From Saccharopolyspora kobensis (lineage in GTDB: Bacteria > Actinomycetota > Actinomycetes > Mycobacteriales > Pseudonocardiaceae), in the NCBI RefSeq assembly GCF_900108315.1, contig NZ_FNVB01000002.1:558001-622000 (forward strand): a DNA stretch of 64,000 nt, given 5' to 3'. Within the stretch, counting starts at the first letter, position 1. The number at the start of each line of letters is the position of its first letter. The translations under genes were made by a program, and so were the position numbers. This document shows, one piece after another, positions 40,608-49,154 of the stretch. The notes beneath the pieces are model-generated. The model made no database searches and was not told the origin of the DNA. It saw only the letters and a list, made by a program, of their open reading frames with translations.

Positions 40608-40765
40608 CGCGGCGCCGCTTCAACGGAAACCGGACGCACGATCTCCTTCGACATCGCGGAGTTCCGTCCCCGGACCGAGCGATTCGCCGGCGTGTCCGGC
40701 ACCCCGCACCCCGGCACTCGCGGTGGACACTGTGGTCTCGGCGGCGGTTCCGGAGCGGAGGGGTC

Positions 40766-41896
40766 ATGGCTATCGATGAGTTGGCGGCGGCCGTTGATGG
40801 GCTGCCGCTGGTGGATCACCACGTGCACGGGGCGCTGCGGGGTCCCGTCGACCGGGCCGGGCTGGAGGGGATGCTCACCGAGTCGGGCCGGGCGATTCCC
40901 GGTTGGATGACGCAGTTCGACTCGCAGCTGGGGTTCGCGGTGCGCCGCTGGTGCGCTCCCGTGCTCGGGCTGCCGACGCACGCCGAGGCCGCCGATTACG
41001 TGGCACGGCGGGAAGAACTGGGCGTCCAGGAGGTCACGCGGCGCTTGCTGGCGGCCAGCGGTGTCGAGCACTTCCTGGTGGAGACCGGCTACGAGGGCGA
41101 CGCGATCCTCTCCCCCGCGGAGATGGCGGCGGCGGCCGGTGCACGTGCGGACGAGGTCGTGCGCCTGGAAACCGTGCTGGAGGACCTGGCCCGCAGCGGG
41201 GTGGGCGCGGGCGAGCTGCCCGCCCGGTTCCCGGAGGTCCTGGCGGAGCGCACGGTGGACGCGGTAGGGCTCAAGAGCATCGTGGCCTACCGCTTCGGCT
41301 TCGACTTCGACCCGCAACGCCCGTCGACGTCCGAGGTCGTCGCCGCGGCGGGACGCTGGCTGCGCACCGGCGGCCGGGTGGACGACCCGGTGCTGCTGCG
41401 GTTCCTTCTCTGGACGGGCGTCGACCGCGGGCTGCCGCTGCAGCTGCACGCCGGGTACGGCGATCCCGACATCGAGCTGCACCGCTGCGATCCGGCGCTG
41501 CTGACCGGGTTCATCAAGCTGGTCGAACCGCACGGCACCGACCTCCTGCTGCTGCACTGCTACCCGCACCACCGCAATGCCGGGTACCTGGCGCAGGTCT
41601 TCCCGCACGTGTACTTCGACGTCGGCCTCGCGGTGAACCACACCGGCGCGCGCTCGGCAGCGGTGGTGGCCGAATCCCTGGAGCTCGCACCGTTCGCGAA
41701 GGTCCTGTTCTCCTCCGACGCATGGGGGCCGCCGGAGCTGCACCACCTCGGAGCCCTGCTGTGGCGACGCGGAACGCAGGCCGCACTGGCCCAGTGGGTG
41801 GCCGCGGGTGAGTGGTCCGTGCCGGACGCGATCCGCGTGGCCCGGATGATCGGGCGCGACAACGCCCGCCGCATCTACCGCCTCGACGAGCGGTAA
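40766..41896 (+). CDS. Amidohydrolase-superfamily protein
   Basis: A 376-residue TIM-barrel metal hydrolase. LVDHHVHGALRG supplies the HxH metal ligands, VGLKSIVAYRFGFDF the probable lysine, LPLQLHAGYGDPDIELH and DLLLLHCYPHHRNAGYLA the later histidines, and VLFSSDAWGPPELHHLG the final aspartate. The pattern resembles the amidohydrolase 2 group (decarboxylases and glucuronate-type hydrolases). GGAGGGG precedes ATG 40766. The substrate is unknown. It follows the MBL gene by 158 bp on the same strand. Confidence 0.87.
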   Translation: MAIDELAAAVDGLPLVDHHVHGALRGPVDRAGLEGMLTESGRAIPGWMTQFDSQLGFAVRRWCAPVLGLPTHAEAADYVARREELGVQEVTRRLLAASGVEHFLVETGYEGDAILSPAEMAAAAGARADEVVRLETVLEDLARSGVGAGELPARFPEVLAERTVDAVGLKSIVAYRFGFDFDPQRPSTSEVVAAAGRWLRTGGRVDDPVLLRFLLWTGVDRGLPLQLHAGYGDPDIELHRCDPALLTGFIKLVEPHGTDLLLLHCYPHHRNAGYLAQVFPHVYFDVGLAVNHTGARSAAVVAESLELAPFAKVLFSSDAWGPPELHHLGALLWRRGTQAALAQWVAAGEWSVPDAIRVARMIGRDNARRIYRLDER

Positions 41897-42479
41897 CGCC
41901 CAGTTCCGCTTGGTCGTGCAGCGGAACCCGGAATGCTGGAATGCGGACCGGGCGCCCCAGCCTGCGCATCGGTACACGTCGTCGGAGCGGTCAGGTTGGG
42001 CCGCGGAAGAATCCGGAAGAATCATTTCCGAAGACGTCCCCGGTGAACGTTCACCGAGTCGGCACCGATTGCGGCGATCACGGTGCTGCACTTCGAACCG
42101 CACGATCCATTCCCTCGTCCGGCTCGAAAACAAGAACGCCATCAACGATGCGCACACCATTCGACGTCACAGCCGAAAGCGGTTGACGTTGCGAAAGGAG
42201 CCGGATGGCCCGGGTTTTCGGCCAGGGCGCTCCGCCGGATCCGCCTGCCGCTCATGCTCGCACTCCCACCGCTCCCGATATCGATACCTATCTAATCGGG
42301 TTCGCGCCGATCGCCGAAATGACCAAAGTCCTGTGTTGGAGCTCTCCACGGGCATCGGTTGACCCGCGATTAGGAAATATCAATACTGATTCACATCCGA
42401 CGTGCATGAATCGATGCAGGTCAACCACGGGATCACCGCTGCCCTCACCGCATTGACAAGATCTCCCAGAGAGGCTTCC
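41897..42479. other. AT-richer intergenic region
   Basis: About 580 bp with visibly lower GC than its neighbours and several stop-free short frames but no credible gene. A candidate promoter near 42360 (TTGACC, then AATACT about 17-18 bp later) could drive the small membrane-anchored protein at 42480. No repeat shared with other parts of the window was found. Confidence 0.5.
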
Positions 42480-42779
42480 GTGCTCAACAACGCTTCACCA
42501 GCGCAGGACTTGCGAACGGAACGACTCAGCGCTCCGGTCGCGCTGTGCGTGCTCCTCGTCGTGCTCGTATCCGGCCTGATGCACAGCGCTGAGGAGAGCG
42601 CCGCCGCCTACGAGTCGTACGCATTCGCCGCCGAGGCCCACTCCTTCCACGCGGCCGATGACTCGGCCGATGGGGAGATCCCGGAGGCCGGGCGGCCGCC
42701 GGACGACCACTACGACGAGAAGAACCGGCGATCGCTGCACAACGTGCGAATCCAGGGGCTCAAGCGCCCGTTCCAGTGA
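42480..42779 (+). CDS. Small membrane-anchored or secreted protein
   Basis: A 99-residue protein with one hydrophobic segment near the N-terminus (SAPVALCVLLVVLVSGLMHS) followed by an acidic, His-rich tail (EESAAAYESYAFAAEAHSFH) and a basic end. GTG 42480 has GAGAGG about six bases upstream. The hydrophobic stretch may be a signal peptide or a single anchor. No family recognised. The upstream low-GC region suggests independent control. Confidence 0.6.
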   Translation: MLNNASPAQDLRTERLSAPVALCVLLVVLVSGLMHSAEESAAAYESYAFAAEAHSFHAADDSADGEIPEAGRPPDDHYDEKNRRSLHNVRIQGLKRPFQ

Positions 42780-42804
42780 GCCGAACGCTCCGCCTCACAT
42801 TCCC

Positions 42805-43848
42805 TCACCCGGCACCGTCCGGGGCGGGCAGGCGGAGGTCCGCCCACGGATCGGTGGGCACGACCTCCGTGCTGCGCCCCAGGTCGTCCAGAACCCGGGT
42901 CTGGCGCTTCAGCTGACGGAGAGTGATCGCGCGTTCCGCCAGGGACAGCGACGGCAGGCGGGCGGCCAGGCGTCCCTCCAGGCGTTGGCAGTCCTCCGGC
43001 GAGCGCAGCCAGACGATCATGATCAGGTTGTGCTCGCCGGTGACCGCCGCGCAGAACCGGATCTCCGCGAGCTCGGCCAGCGCCCGCCCGATCTCCGGCA
43101 GCTCATCGGCGGGCGCGTTGGCCCAGAAGATCGCCGAGACCGGCCACCCGGTGAGGCTCTGCGCGACCTCGCAGCGGATGGACACCAGTCCCCGGTCGAC
43201 CAGCTTGGTCAACCGCCGCCGCGCGGTCGACACGCTCGCTCCGGTCAGCTCGGCCAGCTCGGCCACCGTCCGCCGCCCGTCGGTGCTCAGCGCGACCATC
43301 AGGTCCCGGTCCTCCTCGGTCAGCACGCCCTGCTTCGCGCGCGGAGGCGCGTGCGCGGCCAACTGCGCGCGCTGCGCGGGTGACAGCGCGTTGAGCCGCC
43401 ACTGCACGCCCTCGCCGAACACCGTGGTCGCGGTGTGCACGCTCGTCCGCCGCACCCCGGGGTGGTGACTGAGCTCGTCGAGCACGAACCGCGACAGCGC
43501 GGGCAGGCCCCGGGCGTTGACGAGCACCAGCAGGTCGCGCCCGCTGCCGACGTGGTGGACCGAGACGACCTGCGGCAACCGGGCCAGCAGCACCGCGAGC
43601 CGGTCCCGCTCGCTCGGCCTGCAGTCGATCTCCACGCAACCCAGCACGAACGCCGTCGGGGCGGTGAGCCGCGCGTAGGCGGTCACCCACACCAGGCCCT
43701 GTTCGGTGATGCGCTGCCAGCGGCGGGCGACCGTGCTCGGGTCCACTCCCAGCACCGATCCGATGAGCTGCCAGGAACCGCGCGGGGCGATCTGCACCGC
43801 GTTGACGAGCGACAGGTCGAGCTCGTCGAGGCTGGACGAATCTTGCAT
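42805..43848 (-). CDS. Double-module Lrp/AsnC-family regulator
   Basis: A 347-residue protein with two tandem Lrp-type units. Unit 1: SSLDELDLSLVNAVQIAPRG, WQLIGSVLGVDPSTVARRWQ, and a RAM-like part VVSVHHVGSGRDLLVLVNA. Unit 2: LTEEDRDLMVALSTDGRRTV, LAELTGASVSTARRRLTKLV, and the RAM part IRFCAAVTGEHNLIMIVWLR. Ordinary Lrp proteins have one unit. ATG 43848 is preceded by GAGGG. It is divergent from the AbgT transporter gene (120 bp apart) and probably regulates it, perhaps in response to the transported amino-acid conjugate (inference). Confidence 0.88.
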   Translation of the reverse strand: MQDSSSLDELDLSLVNAVQIAPRGSWQLIGSVLGVDPSTVARRWQRITEQGLVWVTAYARLTAPTAFVLGCVEIDCRPSERDRLAVLLARLPQVVSVHHVGSGRDLLVLVNARGLPALSRFVLDELSHHPGVRRTSVHTATTVFGEGVQWRLNALSPAQRAQLAAHAPPRAKQGVLTEEDRDLMVALSTDGRRTVAELAELTGASVSTARRRLTKLVDRGLVSIRCEVAQSLTGWPVSAIFWANAPADELPEIGRALAELAEIRFCAAVTGEHNLIMIVWLRSPEDCQRLEGRLAARLPSLSLAERAITLRQLKRQTRVLDDLGRSTEVVPTDPWADLRLPAPDGAG

Positions 43849-43968
43849 GCACGAACCCTCATGTGACGATTTCCGGCAATCCAAGCAGTGGTGCTGGTGC
43901 GCTGTCCACGCTTTCCGCCAACCGCGGTTGCCGAGCTGCGGGAAGGCACGACTTCGCCCGGAGCACAC

Positions 43969-45492
43969 ATGGACACAGCGCGTACCCGGCAGACCCGGTT
44001 GGACCGGGTCTTCGCCGGCATCGAGCGGGTCGGCGGCAAGCTGCCCGAACCGTTCTTCCTGTTCGTCTACCTGCTCGCCGCGCTGGCGGTGATCTCCACC
44101 GCGGTGGCCGCCCTCGGCGTCACCGTCGACGTTCCCGGCAAGGCCGAGCCGGTCCCGGTGCGCGCGGTGCTGAGCTCCGAGGGCCTGGTCTGGTTCCTGA
44201 CCAACTTCGTGGACAACTTCATCGGCTTCCCGCCGCTGGGCACCGTGCTGGCGATGATGCTGGTGGTCGGCTTCGCCGAGCGGACCGGTTTCCTGTCGGC
44301 CGCGGTCACGTTGGTCTTCGGCCGCGCTCCGCGCTGGCTGCTGCCCTACGCGGTGGCGTTCGTGGCCTGCCAGGCGCACGTCATGTCGGACCCGTCGCTG
44401 ATCGTGATCCCGCCGCTGGCCGCGCTGATGTTCAAGGCGGCGGGCCGCCACCCGGTCGCCGGCCTCATCGGCGCTTTCGCCTGCGGCGCAACGGGTTACG
44501 GCGGCGGGATCCTGGTCGGATCGCTGGACGGGCTGCTGGTGGGCATCACCGAGAAGGCGGTGCAGATCGCCCCGCTCGGCGTCGAGGTGCACACCCACAT
44601 CGCGATGAACTACTTCTTCGCGGCAACCGCCGGGCTGCTGCTGCCGCTGGTCGGCGGGTTCCTGATCGACCGGGTCCTGGAGCCGCGGCTGGGCCCGTGG
44701 ACCGATCCGGAGGGCGAGCAGAGCGCCGAGCTCACCGCGCAGCAGCGCAAGGGCGTGTGGCGGGCGTTCGCCGTGCTGGTCGGCTACGCGGTGGTGGCCT
44801 TCGGCGCCTGGCTGGTGCCGGGCAGCTTCCTGCGCGGCGAGGCAGGTGAGCTGGTGCCCTCGCCCTTCCTGGACAGCATCGTGCCGCTGATCATCATCGC
44901 GTTCCTGCTGGCCGGGCTCGCCTACGGCGTGACCGCGGGCACCGTCTCCAAGCGCGCCGACGTGCCGCGGATGATGACCGAGACCGTCAAGGACATGGCG
45001 GGCTACATCGTGTTCATCTTCGTCGCCGCCCAGTTCATCGCCCTGTTCACCTGGTCGAACCTGGGCACGCTGATCGCGATCGGCGCGGCCGACGGCCTGC
45101 GCGCCGCGCACCTGACCGGGTTCCCGGCGATCATCGTGATGGTGCTGCTGGCCACGGTGGCGAACCTGTTCATCACGTCCGGTTCGGCGCTGTGGTCGCT
45201 GCTGGCCCCGGTGATGATCCCGGCCTTCACCATCCTCGGCTACGACCCGGCGTTCATCCAGGCCGCCTACCGCATCGGCGACTCGACCACGCAGGCGGTC
45301 AGCCCGCTCAACGCCTACGTCTACATCCTGCTCAGCGTGAACCGGAAGTACCAGCCCGAGACGCAGCTGGGCACGCTGCTGGCGCGGCTGAGCGTGTTCG
45401 TGCTGCCGTTCTTCGCGATGTGGCTGCTGATCCTGGCGGTGTTCTACTTCTTCGACCTGCCCGTCGGGCCGGGTTCGGGCATCCGGCTGTAA
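43969..45492 (+). CDS. abgT: AbgT-family transporter (p-aminobenzoyl-glutamate type)
   Basis: A 507-residue polytopic membrane protein of the AbgT family, which moves p-aminobenzoyl-glutamate or antifolate drugs. Recognisable stretches are LPEPFFLFVYLLAALAVIS, FIGFPPLGTVLAMMLVVGFA, ACQAHVMSDPSLIVIPPLAA, and near the C-terminus FITSGSALWSLLAPVMIPAF and YRIGDSTTQAVSPLNAYVYI. ATG 43969 has GGAG six bases upstream. An M20 amidase gene follows at once, the same pairing as E. coli abgT with abgAB. Confidence 0.92.
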   Translation: MDTARTRQTRLDRVFAGIERVGGKLPEPFFLFVYLLAALAVISTAVAALGVTVDVPGKAEPVPVRAVLSSEGLVWFLTNFVDNFIGFPPLGTVLAMMLVVGFAERTGFLSAAVTLVFGRAPRWLLPYAVAFVACQAHVMSDPSLIVIPPLAALMFKAAGRHPVAGLIGAFACGATGYGGGILVGSLDGLLVGITEKAVQIAPLGVEVHTHIAMNYFFAATAGLLLPLVGGFLIDRVLEPRLGPWTDPEGEQSAELTAQQRKGVWRAFAVLVGYAVVAFGAWLVPGSFLRGEAGELVPSPFLDSIVPLIIIAFLLAGLAYGVTAGTVSKRADVPRMMTETVKDMAGYIVFIFVAAQFIALFTWSNLGTLIAIGAADGLRAAHLTGFPAIIVMVLLATVANLFITSGSALWSLLAPVMIPAFTILGYDPAFIQAAYRIGDSTTQAVSPLNAYVYILLSVNRKYQPETQLGTLLARLSVFVLPFFAMWLLILAVFYFFDLPVGPGSGIRL

Positions 45493-45512
45493 CCATCCAC
45501 AGAGGAGAGATG

Positions 45513-46766
45513 ATGCACTTCGACGAGCTCGTGGCGTTGCGGCGCGACTTCCACCGGTACGCCGAGCCGGCGTTCCTGGAGATCCGCACCTCCAGCATCG
45601 TCGTGTCGCGCCTGCGCGAACTGGGTCTGGAGCCGCTGACCGGGCAGGAGGCGATGCGCGCTGAGACCGTCGTCGACTACCCCACCGCCGAGCAGCGCGA
45701 GCTGTTCGGCGAGCGGGCGGTGCGCACCGGTGCGGACGCCGAGGACGTCGCGCGCGCGATCGAGTCCGGCACCGCCGTGATCGCCGAGGTCCGCGGCAAC
45801 CGCCCCGGCCCCACCTGGGGCCTTCGCTTCGACATGGACGCGCTGCCGCTGGCCGAGTCGGACAGCCCGGAGCACGCACCTGCTGCGAACGGCTTCCGCT
45901 GCGACTACGGGGCGATGCACGCCTGCGCGCACGACGGGCACACCGCGATCGGCCTCGGCCTGGCCGGTCGGCTGGTCGCCGACAACGACTTCGCGGGAAC
46001 GGCGCGCTTCCTCTTCCAACCGGCTGAAGAAGGCGGGCGCGGCGCCGCGTCGATGCTCGCCGCGGGCGCGGTCGAAGGGGTGGACCGGTTCGTCGCGGTG
46101 CACCTCGGCCTGGACGAGCCGGTGGGCCAGGTCAGCGGCGGCATCCAGGGCCTGCTGGCCACCACCAAGATGCGCGCCACCTTCACCGGCACCGCCGCAC
46201 ACGCCGCCGGAGCCCCGGAACAAGGGGCGAACGCACTGGTCACAGCCGCGAGCGCACTGCTCAACGTGATGGCGCTACCGCGCTACTCCACGGCGGACAC
46301 CCGCATCAACGTGGGCACGCTGCACGGCGGCGACAACGTCAACATCGTGCCCTCCTGGGCGCGGATGACCCTGGAGGCGCGCTCCACGGACTCCGAGGTA
46401 AGCGCATCCCTCACCGAGCGCATCAAGGCCGCTCTGCGCGGCTCCGGCGAAATGCACGGGGTCGCCGTCGACGTCGTGGAGACCGGCGGTTCGGCCACGA
46501 TGGACTGTGACGCGGAACTCGTCGACGCGATCGACGCGATCGCCGCTGAACTCCCCGGAGCCACCACCACCGAAGGCTTCAAGCAGATGGGCGGCAGCGA
46601 CGACGCGAGCCTGTTCGCCCGCGAAGTCCAGCGCAACGGCGGCATCGCCACGTACATGACGGTCGGCGGCGGCAACACCGCGCCCCACCACAACCCCCTC
46701 TTCGACATCGACGAGCGCTCCATCGAGATCGCTCTCGACACCCTCGAACGCCTCATCCGCCGCTGA
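45513..46766 (+). CDS. M20-family amidohydrolase (AbgA/AbgB-like aminoacyl-conjugate hydrolase)
   Basis: A 417-residue zinc amidase. LRFDMDALPLAES, AMHACAHDGHTAIGLGLAG and FLFQPAEEGGRGAASML carry the metal ligands and catalytic glutamate; TATFTGTAAHA-like RATFTGTAAHAAGAPEQGAN marks the dimerisation domain, and VGGGNTAPHHNPLFDIDE the last metal histidine. Next to abgT it most likely cleaves p-aminobenzoyl-glutamate or a similar acyl-amino acid. ATG 45513 is preferred over 45510 because of spacing to AGAGGAG. A terminator hairpin follows. Confidence 0.9.
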   Translation: MHFDELVALRRDFHRYAEPAFLEIRTSSIVVSRLRELGLEPLTGQEAMRAETVVDYPTAEQRELFGERAVRTGADAEDVARAIESGTAVIAEVRGNRPGPTWGLRFDMDALPLAESDSPEHAPAANGFRCDYGAMHACAHDGHTAIGLGLAGRLVADNDFAGTARFLFQPAEEGGRGAASMLAAGAVEGVDRFVAVHLGLDEPVGQVSGGIQGLLATTKMRATFTGTAAHAAGAPEQGANALVTAASALLNVMALPRYSTADTRINVGTLHGGDNVNIVPSWARMTLEARSTDSEVSASLTERIKAALRGSGEMHGVAVDVVETGGSATMDCDAELVDAIDAIAAELPGATTTEGFKQMGGSDDASLFAREVQRNGGIATYMTVGGGNTAPHHNPLFDIDERSIEIALDTLERLIRR

Positions 46767-46774
46767 CGATCCAC

Positions 46775-46814
46775 GGCGCAGGGCACCTTTCGACCGCGAA
46801 AGGCGCCCTGCGCC
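46775..46814. terminator. Bidirectional terminator hairpin
   Basis: GGCGCAGGGC and GCCCTGCGCC, with inner arms CCTTTCG and CGAAAGG, form an imperfect 18-bp stem with loop ACCG. It lies between the converging ends of the M20 gene (46766) and the TetR gene (46818). Confidence 0.85.
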
Positions 46815-46817
46815 CGT

Positions 46818-47438
46818 TCAAAGGACGAGCTGGGAGTGCAGGGTTTCGCGGGCCCACTGCTCCCAGCGTTCGGGAGTCCACGCCCGGTCCCGCACCAGCA
46901 GGAGGTAGAGCTCCGGGCTCAGCAGGGCGAACAGGATGTCGGCTGCTTCGGTCGCCGACAGGCCGGGCCGTGCTCCCGGTTTCGCGACCAAGGACTTCGC
47001 CGCCTCCGCCTGGACCGTGTAGCGCGGGTTCTCGCCCTTCGGCCACAGGTCCACCACTTCCGGGTCCGTTGCCGCCGCCACGCGCAGCACCTCGACGATC
47101 TCCGCCACCCGCTGCAGGACTCGGCGGGTGCCCGCGACGTGGGCGCGGAGGTGGGCCTCCGCGGTCTCGGTCTCCAGCGCGTCGCGGAACCACGGGCGGT
47201 CCATCGTCGCGACCGGCTCGTCGTCACCCGCGATCGCGGTGTCCACGACCTCCTTCAGCAGGTTCCGCTTGTTGCGGAAGGTGAAGTAGATGGTCTGCAC
47301 CGCCACTCCGGCCCGGTCGGCGATGTCCTGCAGCGGCGTCGCGCCGTAGCCGCGCTCCACGAACAGCTCCCCCGCCGCGCGCAGCATCCGCGCACGTGTC
47401 TGCCTGGCCTTCTCGGCCCGCTTGTTGACCGGACTCAT
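46818..47438 (-). CDS. TetR-family regulator of the methyltransferase pair
   Basis: A 206-residue protein with the TetR HTH (ARMLRAAGELFVERGYGATP, LQDIADRAGVAVQTIYFTFR, NKRNLLKEVV) and a helical ligand domain with WPKGENPRYTVQAEAAKSLV. It is divergent from two methyltransferase genes, with 66 bp between the starts containing an ACTAGAG dyad. It probably represses itself and them. Ligand unknown. Confidence 0.92.
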   Translation of the reverse strand: MSPVNKRAEKARQTRARMLRAAGELFVERGYGATPLQDIADRAGVAVQTIYFTFRNKRNLLKEVVDTAIAGDDEPVATMDRPWFRDALETETAEAHLRAHVAGTRRVLQRVAEIVEVLRVAAATDPEVVDLWPKGENPRYTVQAEAAKSLVAKPGARPGLSATEAADILFALLSPELYLLLVRDRAWTPERWEQWARETLHSQLVL

Positions 47439-47465
47439 GACCGGAGTCTATAACTGGAGTCGAAC

Positions 47466-47484
47466 ACTAGAGAGCGACTCTAGT
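47466..47484. promoter_or_regulatory. ACTAGAG-N5-CTCTAGT dyad, probable TetR operator
   Basis: A perfect 7-bp inverted repeat around AGCGA lies midway between the divergent TetR and methyltransferase starts. Related half-sites (CTGGAGTCG, GACTCTAGTGAG) flank it. Confidence 0.65.
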
Positions 47485-47504
47485 GAGTTTCGGGGAGGAG
47501 TCCC

Positions 47505-48317
47505 GTGACCGACAACCAGCAGGCCGAGGCCTGGAACGGCTGGGAAGGCGAGCTCTGGGCGTCGAATCCGCAGCGGTACGACGGAATGCTCGACGACTTC
47601 AACGCACCGCTCTTCGCCGCCGCCGGGATCGGCCCGGACGATCGGGTCCTCGACGTCGGCTGCGGCCCAGGGAGCACCACCCGGCTGGCGGCCGAGCGGG
47701 CGGCGCGCGCCGTGGGCGTCGACATCTCCGCACCGATGGTGGCCCGCGCCCGCGCCGACGCCACCGACATCGCGAACATCGAGTTCGTGCTGGCCGACGC
47801 GCAGGTCCACCCGTTCCCGGAGGCCGGTTTCGACGTGGCCATCAGCCGCGGCGGGGTGATGTTCTTCGCCGACCTGGTCGCGGCCTTCGCCAACATCCAC
47901 CGCGCGCTGCGCCCCGGCGGCCGACTTGCGTTCATCAGCCCGACCGCACCGGATCCGGATGGCGACTACGCCCGCGCGACCGCCGCCCTGGCCGAGTTCA
48001 CGACCCGGCCGTCACCGGCGGCGAGCGGCATGATGTCGCTGGCCGCACCGGAACGCATCCGCGAAGTGCTCGGTGCCGCCGGTTTCCGGGACATCGCCGT
48101 GGCGAAGGTGCAGGCCACCGAGAACCTGGGTGCCGACGCAGCCGACGCGGCGGACTTCATCTGCTCGCTGGCACCCGTCCAGTTCAACCTGCGCGACGTC
48201 GACAGGTCCACTGTGGACCGACTCCGCGACGAGGTGGCCGCCGGCTTCCGGCCGCACGAAACGCCGCAGGGCGTGCAGGTGCGCGGAACCGTCTGGCTGA
48301 CCAGCGCGATCCGATGA
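47505..48317 (+). CDS. Class I SAM-dependent methyltransferase, first of a tandem pair
   Basis: A 270-residue Rossmann-fold methyltransferase (methyltransferase 11/25 type). SAM motif I is VLDVGCGPGSTTRLAAE, followed by AVGVDISAPMVARA, DAQVHPFPEAGFDVAISRGG (motif IV) and IHRALRPGGRLAFI. It methylates an unknown small molecule or protein. GTG 47505 has GGAGG upstream. The next gene is a clear paralogue, and both are divergent from a TetR regulator. Confidence 0.88.
   Translation: MTDNQQAEAWNGWEGELWASNPQRYDGMLDDFNAPLFAAAGIGPDDRVLDVGCGPGSTTRLAAERAARAVGVDISAPMVARARADATDIANIEFVLADAQVHPFPEAGFDVAISRGGVMFFADLVAAFANIHRALRPGGRLAFISPTAPDPDGDYARATAALAEFTTRPSPAASGMMSLAAPERIREVLGAAGFRDIAVAKVQATENLGADAADAADFICSLAPVQFNLRDVDRSTVDRLRDEVAAGFRPHETPQGVQVRGTVWLTSAIR
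48207..48217. repeat. TCCACTGTGGA palindrome (one of four)
   Basis: Lies within the first methyltransferase gene, encoding part of RSTVDR. Confidence 0.6.
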
Positions 48318-48331
48318 CAGAGGGTGGCAAC

Positions 48332-49150
48332 ATGACCGTGAACGCACCGCAATCGGCCGCCTGGAACGGGGCGGAGGGCACCCACTGGGCCGAGCACCAG
48401 GATCGCTACGACGCCGTGAACAGCGGCTTCAACGACCCGCTGCTCAACGCCGCGGACATCGCCGCGCGAGACCGCGTGCTCGACATCGGCTGCGGCAACG
48501 GGCAGACGACCCGGCTGGCCGCAGCACGCGCGGCCCGGGCCGTCGGGCTGGACTTGTCGGCTCCGATGCTGCGCCGGGCTCGGCGAGCAGCATCGCGGGA
48601 AGGCATCGGCAACGTGTCCTTCGAGCAGGGCGATGCCCAGGTGCACCCGTTCACCGAGCACGGTTTCGACGTGGCGATGAGCAGGTTCGGCGTGATGTTC
48701 TTCGCCGACCCGGTCGCCGCGTTCGCCAACGTCCGCCGCGCGCTGCGACCCGGCGGCCGGCTGGTGTTCGTGTGCCTGCGCGAGCGGAGCGACGGCGACC
48801 TGGGAACGGTCCTGGACGCGATGGCCGAGCACCTGCGCGCACCAGAGCCCGCCGACCCGCACTCCCCCGGCCCGACCTCGCTGGCGGATCCGGACCGCAT
48901 CCGCCGAGTGCTCACCGGCGCCGGGTTCGCCGACGTGACCGTGGAACCCGTCGACGCGCCGCAGTTCTGGGGCACCGATCCGGCGGACGCGGCCGGTTTC
49001 CTCTTCGAGTGGTCGCCGGTCCGAGCGATGCTGCGCAACGCGGAAGATCCGGCCGCCCGCGCTGCGCTCACCGAGGCGATGCACCGGTACCACGGCCCCG
49101 GTGGAGTTCAGCTGCGCGGCGCGGCATGGCTGGTCACCGCCGCGCGCTGA
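48332..49150 (+). CDS. Class I SAM-dependent methyltransferase, second of a tandem pair
   Basis: A 272-residue paralogue of the preceding protein, sharing the AAWNG.EG..WA opening, VLDIGCGNGQTTRLAAARAA (motif I), LDLSAPMLRRARRAA, DAQVHPFTEHGFDVAMSRFG and VRRALRPGGRLVFV. The two arose by tandem duplication and have since diverged, especially in the C-terminal cap (WGTDPADAAGFLFEWSPVRA here). ATG 48332 has GAGGGTGG upstream; ATG 48314 overlapping the previous stop is also possible and adds six residues. Substrate unknown. Confidence 0.87.
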   Translation: MTVNAPQSAAWNGAEGTHWAEHQDRYDAVNSGFNDPLLNAADIAARDRVLDIGCGNGQTTRLAAARAARAVGLDLSAPMLRRARRAASREGIGNVSFEQGDAQVHPFTEHGFDVAMSRFGVMFFADPVAAFANVRRALRPGGRLVFVCLRERSDGDLGTVLDAMAEHLRAPEPADPHSPGPTSLADPDRIRRVLTGAGFADVTVEPVDAPQFWGTDPADAAGFLFEWSPVRAMLRNAEDPAARAALTEAMHRYHGPGGVQLRGAAWLVTAAR

Positions 49151-49154
49151 ACGG

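Noticed and set aside
42805..45879. A 1024-codon minus-strand frame spanning the Lrp gene and the AbgT gene
   Set aside because: Only its last third (from 43848) is a real protein; the upstream part is antisense to abgT with arginine/glutamine-rich shadow sequence.
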